A stretch of 64,000 bases of DNA, from positions 50,476,619 through 50,540,618 of the forward strand of contig CM053326.1 in assembly GCA_028583605.1 (NCBI GenBank). The letters are read 5' to 3'. Numbering within the stretch: the stretch's first letter is position 1; the number at the start of each line of letters is the position of its first letter. The position numbers and the translations under genes were made by a program. Of this stretch, positions 31,060 to 43,726 are shown piece by piece. The stretch is from Dastarcus helophoroides (lineage: Eukaryota > Arthropoda > Insecta > Coleoptera > Bothrideridae). Under the pieces are notes generated by a model. It saw only the letters and a list, made by a program, of their open reading frames with translations, was not told where the DNA came from and did no database searches.

Positions 31060-34000
31060 AATGCTGCGACAATGTTTGGCGTTTTAAAATGTTTAAGATT
31101 TCGACTGAAAATTTTGACATTTTCAAAACGTTACTTTTCGAAAATTTTGAAAACTTGACAATGAAAACTTTTGATAATGTCGCGTTTTTTTGAAAGATTG
31201 GATTTATTCCAAATTAAAAATACTGTATTGCAAAATTTAGATTTTTTCTTCTAATCTGGAGCTTATTTTATTTTTAAGTATTGACTTTTCTGAAAAACTG
31301 TGAATAGTCTTAAAAATTTCCGTATTCCATATTTAGACTTTTCGGTGTTCTGTTTTTCTTGTTTGTTTCTGAAAATTATTACAATTTTTTTTAATTTTTA
31401 CCATTTGACCATTTTTTCTGAAAATGTAAATTTTTTCAAAACTGGACTTTTGACTTTTTAAATTTTCGACTTTCTTTTAAATTTCGTCTTTGTAATTTTT
31501 TTTTTAATTATAATTTTTTTATTGAATATTTTGATTCTTAATAATTTCGACTGGTTTTTATTTAAATGTCAACTATTTTTTAAAATTCCGACTATTTTTG
31601 CAAAGCTTCGATTATTTTTTTGATTTTTTTTGTTGAAAATTTCGCTACTTAATTTTTGAAATTCTTTCAAAATTTCGATTTTTTTAAAAATTTTATGAAA
31701 TGTTTGACATTTTTTCAAAATTTTAATTTTTTTGACCTAAAATTTCAACTTTTTAAAGAAATGTTCAACTTTAATTCAAAATTTTAGCTACCAAAAATTT
31801 AAACTTTTTCCAAAATTTTAACTTCTCAATATTTCGACTTTTGAAAACCTCGATCTATCTGATACTTTTTACTTGTTTTCAATAATCCGGTTTCGAAAAA
31901 TTTAGTTTTTATTGAAAAGTTGAAGAATTTCCCAACTACTCAAAATTTATTTATTTTTCTAATTTCGAATTATTTCATAAATTCGATAAAAATTCTCAAA
32001 TCTTTTGCAAATTTTGGTATTTTCTTAATTTCGACTATAAAATTTTGACCTTTTTTTTTGAAAATTTCCTCTTTTACAAAATTTTGACTTCTTTTGGAAA
32101 TTTGAAAGATTTTAAAAAGTTTTGCCTTGTCAACAAATTTCGACTTCTTTATTGCAAATTTTAACCTTTTCTTAAATCTACACTTTTTGAAATTTTCAAC
32201 TTTTTATTTTAATTCTCACTTAAAAATTCTGACCTTTTTCAAATGCTATAATTTTTCAAAATTTTAGTCATTTTCCAAAATAAAAAAGTTTTTGGAAAAC
32301 TGACTTTTCTCAATTTCTACTATTTTTAACATTTTGACTTTTTGTGCAAACTCTCGATTCTCTACTTGAAAATTATAATTATTTTTAAGTTAGACATTTC
32401 TTAAAACCTTTATTTGAAATTTTCAAATAATATTTCGTAACATTTCGACTCCATTTCAAAATTTTGACTTTTCTTTTCCCAATTTCGACCCGTTTTAAAA
32501 ACTTCCACCCGTTTTAAAAACTTCGACCCGTTTTAAAAACTTGACTTTTTTTTGAAAAGCTCGAACTTTTTTAAAAAATTTATTTATACATCTTTTTAAA
32601 CGTTTCCAATTAAATTTTCGACATAAAAGAAAAGATTCTTTTTAAATTTGAACAATTGCAAATTTCAACCTTTTTCAAAATTTTATCTTTTCAAAATTTC
32701 AATTTTTTTGATAATGACGAATTTTTCGATAATTTTGACATTTCCCCAATATTCGCAAAATTTAGCTTCTTTGAAAATTTAATTAAAAATTCTGCAATTT
32801 ATTTTAAATGTCGATATTTTTCCAAAAATTCGTCTTTTATTCACATTCCCAAAATTATTGAAAATATCGACCATTTTAGAAATTGAAAATTTTTTCCAAA
32901 ACCTTATTTTCTTTTGAAAATTTGACTTTCTATGAAAATTTCTAAATTTTTCAGAATTCGACTTTTTTTAAAATTCGACTTTTTGGTAACTTTAGCTTTA
33001 TTTTTTAAAAGTGGTAAAGTTTTTCTTTTTAAATTTACATTTTTTGAGAACATTTTTAAAATAACACTCGAATTAAAATAAATTAATAACAAAATTTTCC
33101 ATTTTTAAAATTGTGCAAAGTTTTGAAACAAATTTCCAAAAAAAACTGGCATTTTATGTACAAATAAATTGAAACACAGAACTTGTCCCCTGAAACCAAG
33201 AAAGATTAAAAAACACAACAAAGGTTGCTCTAAATGGACAAGTTCTGTGTTTCAATTTTTGAAGATAACCAAGGACCAGTCCGTTCCATCAAATACAAAT
33301 AAATTGTCAAAATTTGAATTTTAATCACAAAAACTTCAGGCTGGAATATTTGAAATTTCTCTGGAACTTCAAAATTACTAGAAAAAAATTAAATTAGATC
33401 AGTAAATTGTTTATGAATTTTTTGCAACATTTTGATTAATTTTAATTTCGAAATTTTGAGATTTTTCTAGCAATGTTGACTCTTTTTTCTCAAAAATTTC
33501 AATAATTGCCACTTTAAAAATCGAAAATATAGGAATATTTTTGGCAATTAATTTATTTAAAAAAATTCTTATCTTAATTCTTACCCGAAAATGCTATTCT
33601 TTTTTTGAAAAGTGTTGTTTACAAATAAAAAACTTTTTATAGAAATACGATCTGCTTTCTCTTGAAATTTTGAGCTTAGTCTTTAAATTTCGATTTTTTT
33701 TTATCGAAATTTGAATTTTCAATTCGTACTTGAGAATTTCAAGAAAAAATTTAACATTTCTAGAAAAATTGGAAATTCCGATTCAGAATTTTCTTTGGTC
33801 CTAGAGTAGTAGTAATTTTTTAGAGAAATATCAAATTGTAAAAAGGTTGAAATTTACAAGCGACACTTTTTCTTCAAATTTCAATATTTTTCCCAAAGTT
33901 TTCTTATTTTTATGCAGATCTGAAGTTTATATTTCCTAAATTTTTACTTAATAATTTTCAGTTTCATATCAAAATTACAAAATAAAATGAACCTTAAAAT

Positions 34001-34850
34001 ATTAAAATGTTGTTAAAAAAACTTTTAAATTTCCAAACCAAATTGCAGAGAAATCGAAATTTCTACAAGAAAAAATATTTTAAAGACAAAATCTCCAGAA
34101 ATGGTCGAAATTTCAAAAAAAAAATTTAGTATAAAATGTTTAGGGAAAAACACAAATTGCATAGGAGAAAAGCAAAATTTCTTAGACAAAAAATCGAAAT
34201 TTGAACAAAAATTTGAAATATCTTTACAAAAAAGTCGAAATTTTTTGTTTTTCCCAAAATGTTGAAATTTTTATAGTACTTTCAGGGTTTTTTCCAAACT
34301 TTTTTGTCAAAACTACAAAATAAAATAAATTTTAAATTGTCAGTGTTGTGAAATAACTTGCCATTTTTAAAGTAAATTAGAGGAACATAAAAATCTGGAG
34401 AAGTTGAAATTTCTAGAAGAAATTTTAAGAATAACGCTTTCAGAAAAAAATGAGAAAATTTAATTTTATAGATATTTAGGAACAATTGAAACTTTGCAGA
34501 AAAAATCAATATTTCGTAAAAAAATCGAAATATCTGAAAAAAACTCAACATTTTTATACAAAATGGGATTTGAGGTAAAAATTTGAAGATACCGTATTAA
34601 CTTATTTTTCAGAGAAATAGTAAAATGCGAAATGAGTTTGATTTAGATTTTTTCTTGAAATTCTAATTATTTTCTCAAAATGTTGACATTTTCAAAGAAA
34701 TTTGAGTTTTTTCTAAACATTTTAATTCCTGCTCGAAATATTGATTTCTTCCTTAAAACTTTACCAAAAATTAGTTTTTGAAAATGTGATTTTGATCAAA
34801 ATTAAAAATAAAATAGGTTTTAAATATCGTAATTTCGAGAAAGAAAACTA
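31060..34850. repeat. TCGAAATTT-type simple sequence inside the CAGTGGC element
   Basis: T-rich on the plus strand up to ~33100 (AAAATTTCGACTTTTT), then mixed with an A-rich bias after ~34000. A 19-bp unit CCCGTTTTAAAAACTTCGA is tandem (2-3 copies) at ~32487-32542. Small frames here are by-products. Confidence 0.7.
33170..33293. mobile_element. Foldback family A copy, tip deleted
   Basis: The left arm AACTTGTCCCCTGAAACCAA runs to GGTTGCTCTAA and then jumps to the outer part of the right arm (GGACAAGTTCTGTGTTTCAA). The ribozyme-like tip is missing. The right end is CAGTCCGTTCCATCA. Confidence 0.85.
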
Positions 34851-34852
34851 AA

Positions 34853-34981
34853 TATGATAACGAAGGCTTCCACGGCCAGAGTCAGTACAGGATATACTTC
34901 TTCCGGGATTGAACCGTGTCAAAGAACTACTAAAAGTGTTCGACGTTTCGCCCACCATCGTAGGGGGCTTCTTCAGGAACA
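34853..34981 (-). mobile_element. Family B unit with hammerhead-like 5' end
   Basis: Read on the minus strand, the unit starts with the motif at 34981-34937 and runs ~85 bp further through ACACTTTTAGTAGTTCTTTG, GGTTCAATCCCGGAAG and CTGGCCGTGGAAGCCTTCG to 34853. The same unit occurs as an inverted pair at 58702-58932. The 90-bp tandem repeats begin ~75 bp before the motif (minus sense). Confidence 0.75.
34937..34981 (-). ncRNA. Hammerhead-like ribozyme motif (family B), all helices intact
   Basis: Minus strand 5' to 3': TGTTC (stem I strand), CTGAAGA, one extra A, GCCC (stem II), an 11-base loop, GGGC (stem II), GAAA, then CGTC, then GAACA. GAACA pairs with all five bases of TGTTC. ACGT gives only a two-pair stem III without loop, so a dimeric form would be needed. 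GTC is the preferred hammerhead cleavage triplet. The extra base between CTGAAGA and stem II departs from the canonical core. Confidence 0.55.
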
Positions 34982-35054
34982 AAGAAAGAAAAATAGATGA
35001 AAAGATGAATATGAGGGAATATGCAAAAAAGAAAAAGGCCAATTTCAAAACATC

Positions 35055-35470
35055 AGAGCACGGTAACTCACTATGTCCACCATACCAGAGGCGAAACTCC
35101 TTCTGAATTAAAAATTGGTTCAAAGGATAAGAAAGTTTAGGTAGAAGAGCACGGTAACTCAGTATGTCCACCATACCAGAGGCGAAACTCTTTTGAATTG
35201 AAACTTGGTACAAAGGATAAGAAAGTTTAGACAGAAGAGCACGGTAACTCAGTATGTTCACCATACCAGAGGCGAAACTCTTCTGAATTGAAAATTGGTA
35301 CAAAGGATAAGAAAGGTTAGACAGAAGAGCACGGTAACTGAGTATGTCCGCCATACCAGAGGCGAAACTCTTCTGAATTGAAAATTGGTACAAAGGATAA
35401 GAAAGTTTAGACAGAAAAGCACGGTAACTCAGTATGTCCACTATACCAGAGGCGAAACTCTTCTGAAAAA
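35055..35470 (-). repeat. 90-bp tandem repeat, about five units
   Basis: Units start AGAGCACGGTAACTCA at 35055, 35146, 35236, 35326 and, as AAAGCACGG, at 35416. Each contains CCATACCAGAGGCGAAACTC. Because 90 is a multiple of 3, the minus strand is open for 197 codons (34848-35441) as a 30-residue repeat (LSYRALLSKLSYPLYQ, FSIQKSFASGM). I treat this as a by-product, since it continues into the family B unit, which is non-coding elsewhere. Confidence 0.9.
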
Positions 35471-35969
35471 AAAGAAGACTAAAATTTCTATAAAAAGAAA
35501 TCAGAGAAAATTTAAAATTTCTACAAAAAATTGTGTAATGAAAAGTATTCAGAAAATTTTCAGAAAAAAACTCGTAATCGGAATTGGGGGTGCTGCATTT
35601 CTACAGTGCCTATACGCCAGCTGCCACTGACCACTAGTGTTCTCATGTTTAGCAATTTAGCACTTTGGGATTCAATCCAAAGAAGAGCGATTCGCCTAGA
35701 GTTTGACCGATTCGAAACACTGGAGCACAGGCCAATGGTTTGTGTTCTACACGTAAATCCATGTGTGATGCTCACAGGAACTAATAGGTTTGATTTGCCC
35801 AAGGGCAAGGTTTTTGAAGGATACAAGACAAACGGGGACAAGAGCAAGTGCAGTCCAGTTTGACACGGTGAGGACTTCTATTTACGGAGACTCTTCTTAC
35901 TATAGAGCTTCCAAACTGTGGAATTCGTTATCGAACCGAATTTTTCTTGGAAATTACAAGCTACCCTCA

Positions 35970-36103
35970 GTATCTCTCTGAAGATGATCGAAACGCGTAT
36001 AGCGCAACCTTTGTTGTGTTTTCTAATCTTTCTTGGTTTCACTGGACAAGATTTGTATTTCAATATTTGAAGACAACCAAGGACTAGTTCATTCCACCAG
36101 AAG
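35970..36103 (+). mobile_element. Family A half-element (single arm)
   Basis: Only one arm is present. It starts GTATCTCTCTGAAGATGA (at the tip) and ends AAGGACTAGTTCATTCCACC. Stem II of the ribozyme-like motif is deleted (GATGATCGAAACGCG). It interrupts Jockey-like copy 2. It shows that the single arm, starting at the motif, is the basic unit of the family. Confidence 0.85.
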
Positions 36104-36215
36104 CGATCCTTATTTAAAAAAGCGTTTCATCGCCATCTATCCTTGTTTCCTCATTCTACCCGCAGTGCTTCCAAGGCATAAGAGGGTTGTTTGTAAGTGG
36201 ATTTAAAAAAGAAAT

Positions 36216-37283
36216 CGTGTAATTTAGCTATTGTAGTCAACGAATTCTGGCACCGTGCATTATACTTCAAGAACCAGTGTTTGATAGACATCCTAAAATA
36301 ATGACTTAATTTTGAAATATGACGTTATTGCACTTTGCGAAGACAAAATCGGAGCTAGTTATAAAATACTATTAGTAACATTTCATTTGTAGTGTCATGT
36401 TAAACCTTACAATTGCGTTATTTATTGCAAGATTTTAAACGCGAAGATCAAAGCGTGTTACTTTTGTCGTTTTATCATGTTGAGACATATTTTGTCTTCA
36501 TCAAAGACCACTGCTCCCTAATATATTTTGGGACTAATCTAAGACAATGAAGAAAGAAAAAAAGGAGGGGTAATTTTAGCAAAGGTTGATATAATTATTA
36601 CGAGGGATTACATGTGCAGAGTAAATTTTGCTTTTAATTATGACAACTCACAGTTCCTTGACTGAAACAAGTGATTAAGGAGATGATGTACCACTACAGA
36701 AGTCTCTGAACTTTCCAAAGATAATCAGCAGCTGTTGAAATTACACCAACATGTTCCGTTTTTGTGATGTCATCGGTCTAATTAGTAGGAACTAAATTAC
36801 AAGTACCTGGTTGACACTAGATTTTCAAACGACTGGTCTGATGTGCTGATAATTGATAGTCAAAAACATATGCAAGTGATCTCTAAAGTCTGGCTGGCTT
36901 TAATCCAAATGAATATATAAATATTACAGATAAATGGACAATAACGTCTTACCTAGACTAAACCTGTCGGATGCTAATAAAATATATGTTTTGCTAAGCA
37001 TTTTTTAAAGGTTTTCCTCAAAGGTGCATTTATTGAACTTGTGTTTTAATTTTTATACATATTTCAGAAGTCAATTAAATTTTTCTTGATAACTTATTGT
37101 GAAACTTAAACTTATCCACATAACATTCAAGTATAGGTGGGTAAAGTGGTGTCGTGCTTTCATAAGTTACTTGGACTTTTGAATCTTTTAATTTTTTTTC
37201 ATTTCTATTTTAATTTGCTTTTATATTATGTATCTTCGCTTTATGAAATTAAAAAAATTGGTAACAACATCTTGAATGTTTTT
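36216..37283. other. Apparently single-copy AT-rich DNA
   Basis: Nothing recognised: no repeat copies, splice-bounded frames or RNA genes. The composition is less simple than the TCGAAATTT tracts. Confidence 0.35.
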
Positions 37284-37412
37284 TATGGAAAGGACTGGTC
37301 CTTGGTTATCTTCAAAAATTGAAATACAAATCTTGTCCCTTGAAACCAATAAAAATTAAAAACCACAACAAAGGTTGTTCTGCCAAGCTATCATCTTCAA
37401 AGAGATACTGAA
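37284..37412 (-). mobile_element. Foldback family A, left arm only
   Basis: GGACTGGTCCTTGGTTATCT through AAACCACAACAAAGGTTG to CCAAGCTATCATCTTCAAAG. The GCGTTTCGACAG part of the tip is deleted. Confidence 0.8.
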
Positions 37413-39557
37413 GTCAAATATAGGGTAAACCATATAAAAATGGGAAGTTTAAATAAGAAATTTTCTAACATATCATCGTTTCAAGTTTACCCTCAAAATT
37501 TCGACTTCAATTTCAAGATCCCGGCTTTAAATTGGAATATAAATGTTGTATTTCTGTTGAAATTTTAACCAAAATTCCCAATTTCTAGGAGAAATTAGAA
37601 ATAGCGAGCTTTTATCGCAAATTTTGAGAAAAAAAGCCAAATCCAAGAATTTTTGGAAGTTTTATAAAGTCGAAATCGTAAAAAATCATTAGAATTTGAA
37701 ATTTCAAGAAAAAATTCGCATATTTAAATTAAAGTGAAATTTAAAGGAAAAAATTCAAGAAAACACGAAATTTTTATTAATAACTTCAAAAAATAAATGT
37801 ATCAGATTATAAAAGGGAAAATCCAAGTTTGAGAAAAAACAAACAAATTTTGAGTGTTTGTTCTGAAGAAAATATTGCAACTTTTGTAAAAAATCTAATT
37901 TGCAAATAAAATTGCCACGAAACAGGGCTTCAATGTAAAAGACTCCACTGCTCGAGTCCAAATTTGCACTAGCATATAAAATTTTTAATTTGAACTCGTA
38001 ATTTTAGGAAAAGATAAATATTTTGAGAAAAAGGTCCAAATTTCAAGAGCCGAAACTTTGAAAAGAAAAATTCAAGTTATACAACTTAAAATCCAATTTG
38101 GCTCGAAATCTTGGGAATAAAGTCAACATTTTCCTAGAAAGAGTGGACATTGTAAATTTCTAACCGAGCTTTCAACGTTCTTTAAAGTAATTTTGAGATG
38201 AAATTTGCACGAATTTGTGTAACATTTTGAAAAGGAGATTTTTAAAAAAAATCCCAAGCTTTTAAAGTAAAAATTATTTTAAGAACATACAAATTCAGCG
38301 AAAAATAAACCGTTATTTTTTTGGGTTTTGTTCCGATTTTCGTTCCTGTAAAAATAACGGTTTTCTTTGGTTTCCGATTTTCGGTTCAGTTCCGGTTCGA
38401 AAACCTGATTTTATTATTAAAGTAACGTTGAGGTTAATTTTCGAACTATGCATTTGTTACTTGCGCCATCTATGTGGCTATATGCAAAACTAAAAGGACA
38501 TCCCTCGTGTATGCACGTTTTATATTTGGGGGGATGGGTTCCTAAGCAAAATATCTAAATAGATGCTTTTTTGCTGTTAAATGTCTGCTTATTTTCTGTG
38601 AGAACCTTTCTAGGACCTTGTGACGATTTATAATTTTCTTCGGTTCTTTTTTTAGATTGAAAATAGTGCTAAGTTATTTTGAAACTGCCGCATATTAAAG
38701 TAATATGGATTTGCAATATTTGGGGACAAAAACTCAAACGAAGTCAATTAGAGTATAAAAAAAATGAAACAAAAAATATTTTCTAGGGCCAATAACTTCA
38801 TTGACTGAAACCAGCTTTTTTTATCCAAAGAATATATTCTAAATAGATGTCCCATTATATGCGATATATTAATTATCAAAGATTTTCATTTGATTGATTT
38901 ATGAAGCGGAAACTTATTGATTTAAGACGTAAAAATTGAATTTTAAATATACAAACGTTACACTTTGATTAAATTGGCTATCACTATGTAACACCTTGCA
39001 GCTAAGATCAAAAGAATTATTGGTTTATTTATCACAATGTTCGCCAAGATTTGTAATCTGTTTTATAGTAAGCGATGTAAAAATAACGCGATATTATTAG
39101 AAAACTGAACATATAACTAACCTAGACATTATAAGAAAGATTTTGGGTAAGGCACGCTCAGAAAATGGATCGGGCAATTGTCAAATATTCAATCAGAATT
39201 AAAAGTTAAATCAATTTCTATTTTTATATTTAATTTTTTATGTTAATCCTTGACATCGTCTAGTTAGCAAGTAAAATATAATGTATGTAACTTTAAAAAT
39301 TTTTATATTGAGGCTTGCTTCTTATTATTTTTTAACATTTAATTATATTAGAAATAATAGATATAGAACGTAGTATACTTTTAACTAAATGTGATGATGG
39401 AATTAGTAACATAAAACAAATTACGTAGAAACTGGGGAACTAAAGAATGTATCAAAAATACACAAAGTATACTGGTTGTTTAAGGTTAGAAAAAAAGTAC
39501 ATTGTATCAAAATAAAGTACTATTTTATTATTTACTGCGAATTTTACACTTCTACCA
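37413..39557. other. AT-rich DNA, partly TCGAAATTT-like
   Basis: About 37440-38300 is simple sequence of the TCGAAATTT type. About 38310-38405 is a run of GGTTTTC/CCGATTTTCGG/GGTTC motifs, possibly a diverged hAT-type element end. The remainder looks single copy with no gene. Confidence 0.35.
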
Positions 39558-40095
39558 AAAATTGAACGACAGATCTTGTCCCCTGAAACTAACAACATTC
39601 AACATTCGATATTTAATATTTCTAGAAATTTCGCCTTTTTCCTGTAAATTTAACTTTTTTTTTAAATTTCGACTTTTTTTCTTGAAATAGTCGTTTATTT
39701 TGAGATCTTATTCTCAAAATTTCAACTCTTTGTTTAATTTGACTTTCTCTGAAAAATGTTGAATTTTGTTGTCCATTTCGAGAATTCCTCGAATTGTCGC
39801 TTTTTTTATCAAATTATTCCTCCGAACATATTTGGCTTTTTCTGAAAATTTCGACCGAATCTGATTTTTCAGGAATTTTCATTGGTTTCTCAAAATGTGC
39901 CTTTTTCACCAAATTTTAATTTTCATCTCAATATTCGATATTTAATATTTCTAGAAATTTTGACTGAAACCTTTTCCTCAAAATGCGTCTTTTCTGAAAT
40001 TTCATTTTTATTTTAAAAATCCTACTTTGGGAGCTTTGTTTCAAAATTCCTTTATTTATTTCGAAATTCCGCCATTTTCCTAATATGTGTCTTTG
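39558..40095. repeat. Family A scrap and TCGAAATTT simple sequence
   Basis: A ~35-bp family A scrap (AGATCTTGTCCCCTGAAAC, ~39571) precedes T-rich simple sequence. ATTCGATATTTAATATTTCT (39605) recurs at ~39931 and in diverged form at ~45898 and ~46478, so the simple-sequence blocks share longer units. Confidence 0.6.
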
Positions 40096-41272
40096 TCGAA
40101 TTCTTCTTGCATACGACATTGTTGGCGATGGGCATAGTTTCTCTATGGACCAATAGGTGGTAGTACTAAGAGTCACTCGCTTGACGCCTGTAAATGTTTT
40201 AGTACTTACTTGTCTGAACATTTGTTAGCATTCGAGTTGGATATACCAAACTGAAGAGATCTAAGCAGATCGAAGCCGGTATTTGATTTCCAAACTTCAA
40301 ATCTAATAAATGTTCAAACCTATTAGTCTGTGCATTAGAATCCTTGTCGTCTGGAATCTTTTTCCTAGAGAGCAACCGCTTTGCTAGGTGGTAGTTTCAA
40401 CTGTTGGTAGTTCAGCTACCTATGATTCGCCACTATAATACACGCCTGGAGGAAGGGGTGCATGAATTTGTAGTCTAGGTTGCATTCTACTTGCATACGA
40501 CATTGTTGGCGATGGCCATAGTTTCTTTATGGACCAATAGGTGACGATAGCTACTAAGAAGTCACACGTTGATGTCCGTGAATTCTTTAGTACTTACTTG
40601 TCGGAACATTTGTTAGCATTCGAGTTGGATATACCAAACTGACCAGATCTAACAAGATCGAAACCGGTATTTGGTTTCCAAACTTCGAATCTAATAAATG
40701 TTCAAACCTATTGGTCTGTGCATTATAGAATCCTTATCTTTTGGGAATTCTCCTAGAAAGCAACCGCTTCGCTAGGTGGCAGTGTCGTCTGGGATCTTTT
40801 TCCTAGAGAGCAACCGCTTTGCTAGGTGGTAGTTTCAACTGTTGGTAGTTCAGCTACCTATGATTCACTCACTATTCACGCCGCCTGGAGGGCTGCATGA
40901 ATTTGTAGTCTAGATTGCATTCTACTTGCATACGACATTGTTGGCGATGGCCATAGTTTTCTGTGTGGACTAATAGGTGGCGGTAGTACTAAGAAGTCAC
41001 ACGTTGATGTCCGTGAATTCTTTAGTACTTACTTGTCGGAACATTTGTTAGCATTCGAGTTGGATATACCAAACTGACGAGATCTAACAAGATCGAAACC
41101 GGTATTTGGTTTCCAAACTTCGAATCTAATAAATATTCAAACCTGTTGGTCTGTGCATATTAGAATCCTTGTCTTCTGGGAACTTTCCTAGAAAGCAACC
41201 GCTTCGCTAGGTGGCAGTGTCGTCTGGGATCTTTTTCCTAGAGAGCAACCGCTTTGCTAGGTGGCAGTTTTT
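40096..41272 (-). repeat. Dispersed repeat C, about three tandem units
   Basis: Minus orientation. GCATACGACATTGTTGGCGA occurs at ~40108, 40494 and 40928 (spacing ~386 and ~434). The right end has an extra short duplication of TCTGGGATCTTTTTCCTAGA. It directly adjoins the 200-bp satellite region and mirrors the plus-oriented copies at 43727-44440. Confidence 0.9.
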
Positions 41273-41505
41273 CACAAAAATTATCTTTTCCTTTTAAAAT
41301 TTCGAATTTATAAAATTCGACTTCTTTTATCAAACATAACTTTCACAAAACTTAAAATTTTTATTTGAAAATTCATCTTTTTTTCCGAAAATCTCACCAT
41401 TTCTCAAAATTTGGACCTTTTTCGCCTTTCTCATCTGACTGCTTGCTTATTAAAATTTATCTCGAAATTTGGCCCATCTTCCGATAAAAATGCCAAAATC
41501 TAAAG
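41273..41505. repeat. Simple-sequence spacer
   Basis: T-rich TCGAAATTT-type DNA between repeat C and the 200-bp satellite. No gene. Confidence 0.5.
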
Positions 41506-43725
41506 AAACATATCTATGTAGAATTTGTGAAAAATGTTTTCTTGGAAAATTTTCTATAAGGACAAAAATTACGAGAAAATTTTGTTTGTAAATTTCAACT
41601 CTTTAATCCAAATGGAAGATTCAAGCTTTTTTGTCAAAATTTCAACGTTTATCTCAATATTGGACATACTCTAACTCAGAGTGGGACGTCTGTCTCTCTA
41701 ACTCGAGTAATCAAGTCAGAAATTGTGAAAAATGTTTTTTTTTGGAACATTTTCTATAAGTAGAAAAATTACGAGAAAATTTTCCTAGTAAATTTCAACT
41801 CTTTAATCCAAATGGAAGATTCAAGCTTTTTTGTCAAAATTTCAACGTTTATCTCAATATTGGACATACTCTAACGCAGGGTGGGACGTCTGTCTCTCTA
41901 ACTCGAGTAATCAAGTCAGAAATTGTGAAAAATGTTTTTTTTTGGAAAATTTTCTATAAGTAGAAAAATTACGAGAAAATTTTCCTAGTAAATTTCAACT
42001 CTTTAATCCAAATGGAAGATTCAAGCTTTTTTGTCAAAATTTCAACGTTTATCTCAATATTGGACATACTCTAACTCAGAGTGGGACGTCTGTCTCTCTA
42101 ACTCGAGTAATCAAGTCAGAAATTGTGAAAAATGTTTTTTTTTGGAAAATTTTCTATAAGTAGAAAAATTACGAGAAAATTTTCCTAGTAAATTTCAACT
42201 CTTTAATCCAAATGGAAGATTCAAGCTTTTTTGTCAAAATTTCAACGTTTATCTCAATATTGGACATTCTCTAACGCAGGGTGGGACGTCTGTCTCTCTA
42301 ACTCGAGTAATCAAGTCAGAAATTGTGAAAAATGTTTTTTTTTTGGAACATTTTCTATAAGTAGAAAAATTACGAGAGAATTTTCCTAGTAAATTTCAAC
42401 TCTTTAATCCAAATGGAAGATTCAAGCTTTTTTGTCAAAATTTCAACGTTTATCTCAATATTGGACATTCTCTAACGCAGGGTGGGACGTCTGTCTCTCT
42501 AACTCGAGTAATCAAGTCAGAAATTGTGAAAAATGTTTTTTTTTGGAAAATTTTCTATAAGTAGAAAAATTACGAGAAAATTTTCCTAGTAAATTTCAAC
42601 TCTTTAATCCAAATGGAAGATTCAAGCTTTTTTGTCAAAATTTCAACGTTTATCTCAATATTGGACATACTCTAACTCAAAGTGGGACGTCTGTCTCTCT
42701 AACTCGAGTAATCAAGTCAGAAATTGTGAAAAATGTTTTTTTTGGAACATTTTCTATAAGTAGAAAAATTACGAGAAAATTTTCCTAGTAAATTTCAACT
42801 CTTTAATCCAAATGGAAGATTCAAGCTTTTTTGTCAAAATTTCAACGTTTATCTCAATATTGGACATTCTCTAACGCAGGGTGGGACGTCTGTCTCTCTA
42901 ACTCGAGTAATCAAGTCAGAAATTGTGAAAAATGTTTTTTTTTTGGAAAATTTTCTATAAGTAGAAAAATTACGAGAAAATTTTCCTAGTAAATTTCAAC
43001 TCTTTAATCCAAATGGAAGATTCAAGCTTTTTTGTCAAAATTTCAACGTTTATCTCAATATTGGACATTCTCTAACGAAGGGTGGGACGTCCTGTCTCTC
43101 TAACTCGAGTAATCAAGTCAGAAATTGTGAAAAATGTTTTTTTTTTTGAAAATTTTCTATAAGTAGAAAAATTACGAGAAAATTTTCCTAGTAAATTTCA
43201 ACTCTTTAATCCAAATGGAAGATTCAAGCTTTTCTGTCAAAATTTCAACGTTTATCTTAATATTGGACATTCTCTAACGCAGGGTGGGACGTCTATCTCT
43301 CTAACTCGAGTAATCAAGTCAGAAATTGTGAAAAATGTTTTTTTTTGGAAAATTTTCTATAAGTAGAAAAATTACGAGAAAATTTTCCTAGTAAATTTCA
43401 ACTCTTTAATCCAAATGGAAGATTCAAGCTTTTTTGTCAAAATTTCAACGTTTATCTCAATATTGGACATACTCTAACTCAGAGTGGGGCGTCTGTCTCT
43501 CTAACTCGAGTAATCAAGTCAGAAATTGTGAAAAATGTTTTTTTTTTGGAACATTTTCTATAAGTAGAAAAATTACGAGAAAATTTTCCTAGTAAATTTC
43601 AACTCTTTAATCCAAATAGAAGATTCAACTTGTTTGTCAAATTTTCGACGTTTATCTCAATATTGGACATTCTCTAACGCAGGGTGGGACGTCTGTTTCT
43701 TTAACTCGAGTAATCAAGTCAGAAA
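41506..43725 (+). repeat. 200-bp satellite, about eleven units
   Basis: GTGGGACGTC-type starts occur at 41681, 41881, 42081, 42281, 42482, 42682, 42881, 43082, 43283, ~43483 and 43683. Units contain CTCGAGTAATCAAGTCAGA and TTAATCCAAATGGAAGATTC and differ at few positions. Two junction types alternate irregularly: CTAACTCAGAG and CTAACGCAGGG. A second marker is GGAACATTTT versus GGAAAATTTT. The first unit (41506-41680) is the most diverged. No frame is maintained. Confidence 0.95.
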
Positions 43726-43726
43726 A

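Larger units (their letters stand above)
31030..35629. mobile_element. 4.6-kb non-autonomous element with CAGTGGC ends
   Basis: Left end CAGTGGCGGCTCGTAG, right end (reverse complement) CAGTGGCAGCTGGCG. The flanks ACTACTAC and ACCACTAG agree at 6 of 8 positions, consistent with a decayed 8-bp target duplication. The Jockey-like sequence resumes precisely on both sides. The interior is pyrimidine-biased TCGAAATTT simple sequence (31060-33120, 33300-34850), one family A copy and one family B unit with its 90-bp repeats. No transposase is seen. Confidence 0.75.
30945..36215 (+). pseudogene. 5'-truncated Jockey-like element, copy 2, split
   Basis: The first piece (30945-31029) encodes FLFGAKNYFTSHQ, matching 30348-30440 of copy 1. 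The continuation (35630-36215) encodes ALWDSIQRRAIRL, then ASKLWNSLSNRIF and HRHLSLFPHSTRSASK, ending in an A-rich tail. The gap is a 4.6-kb CAGTGGC element. A family A half-element is inserted at ~35970-36103 just before the last segment. Confidence 0.8.

Noticed and set aside
34848..35441. 197-codon minus frame made of 30-residue repeats
   Set aside because: The repeat period is 90 bp, a multiple of three, so one frame stays open by chance. It runs on into the family B unit, which is non-coding at its other locus.
41506..43725. CRISPR-like regular spacing
   Set aside because: Whole 200-bp units are repeated with no unique spacers, in a eukaryotic context. The same holds for the 310-bp and 90-bp arrays.
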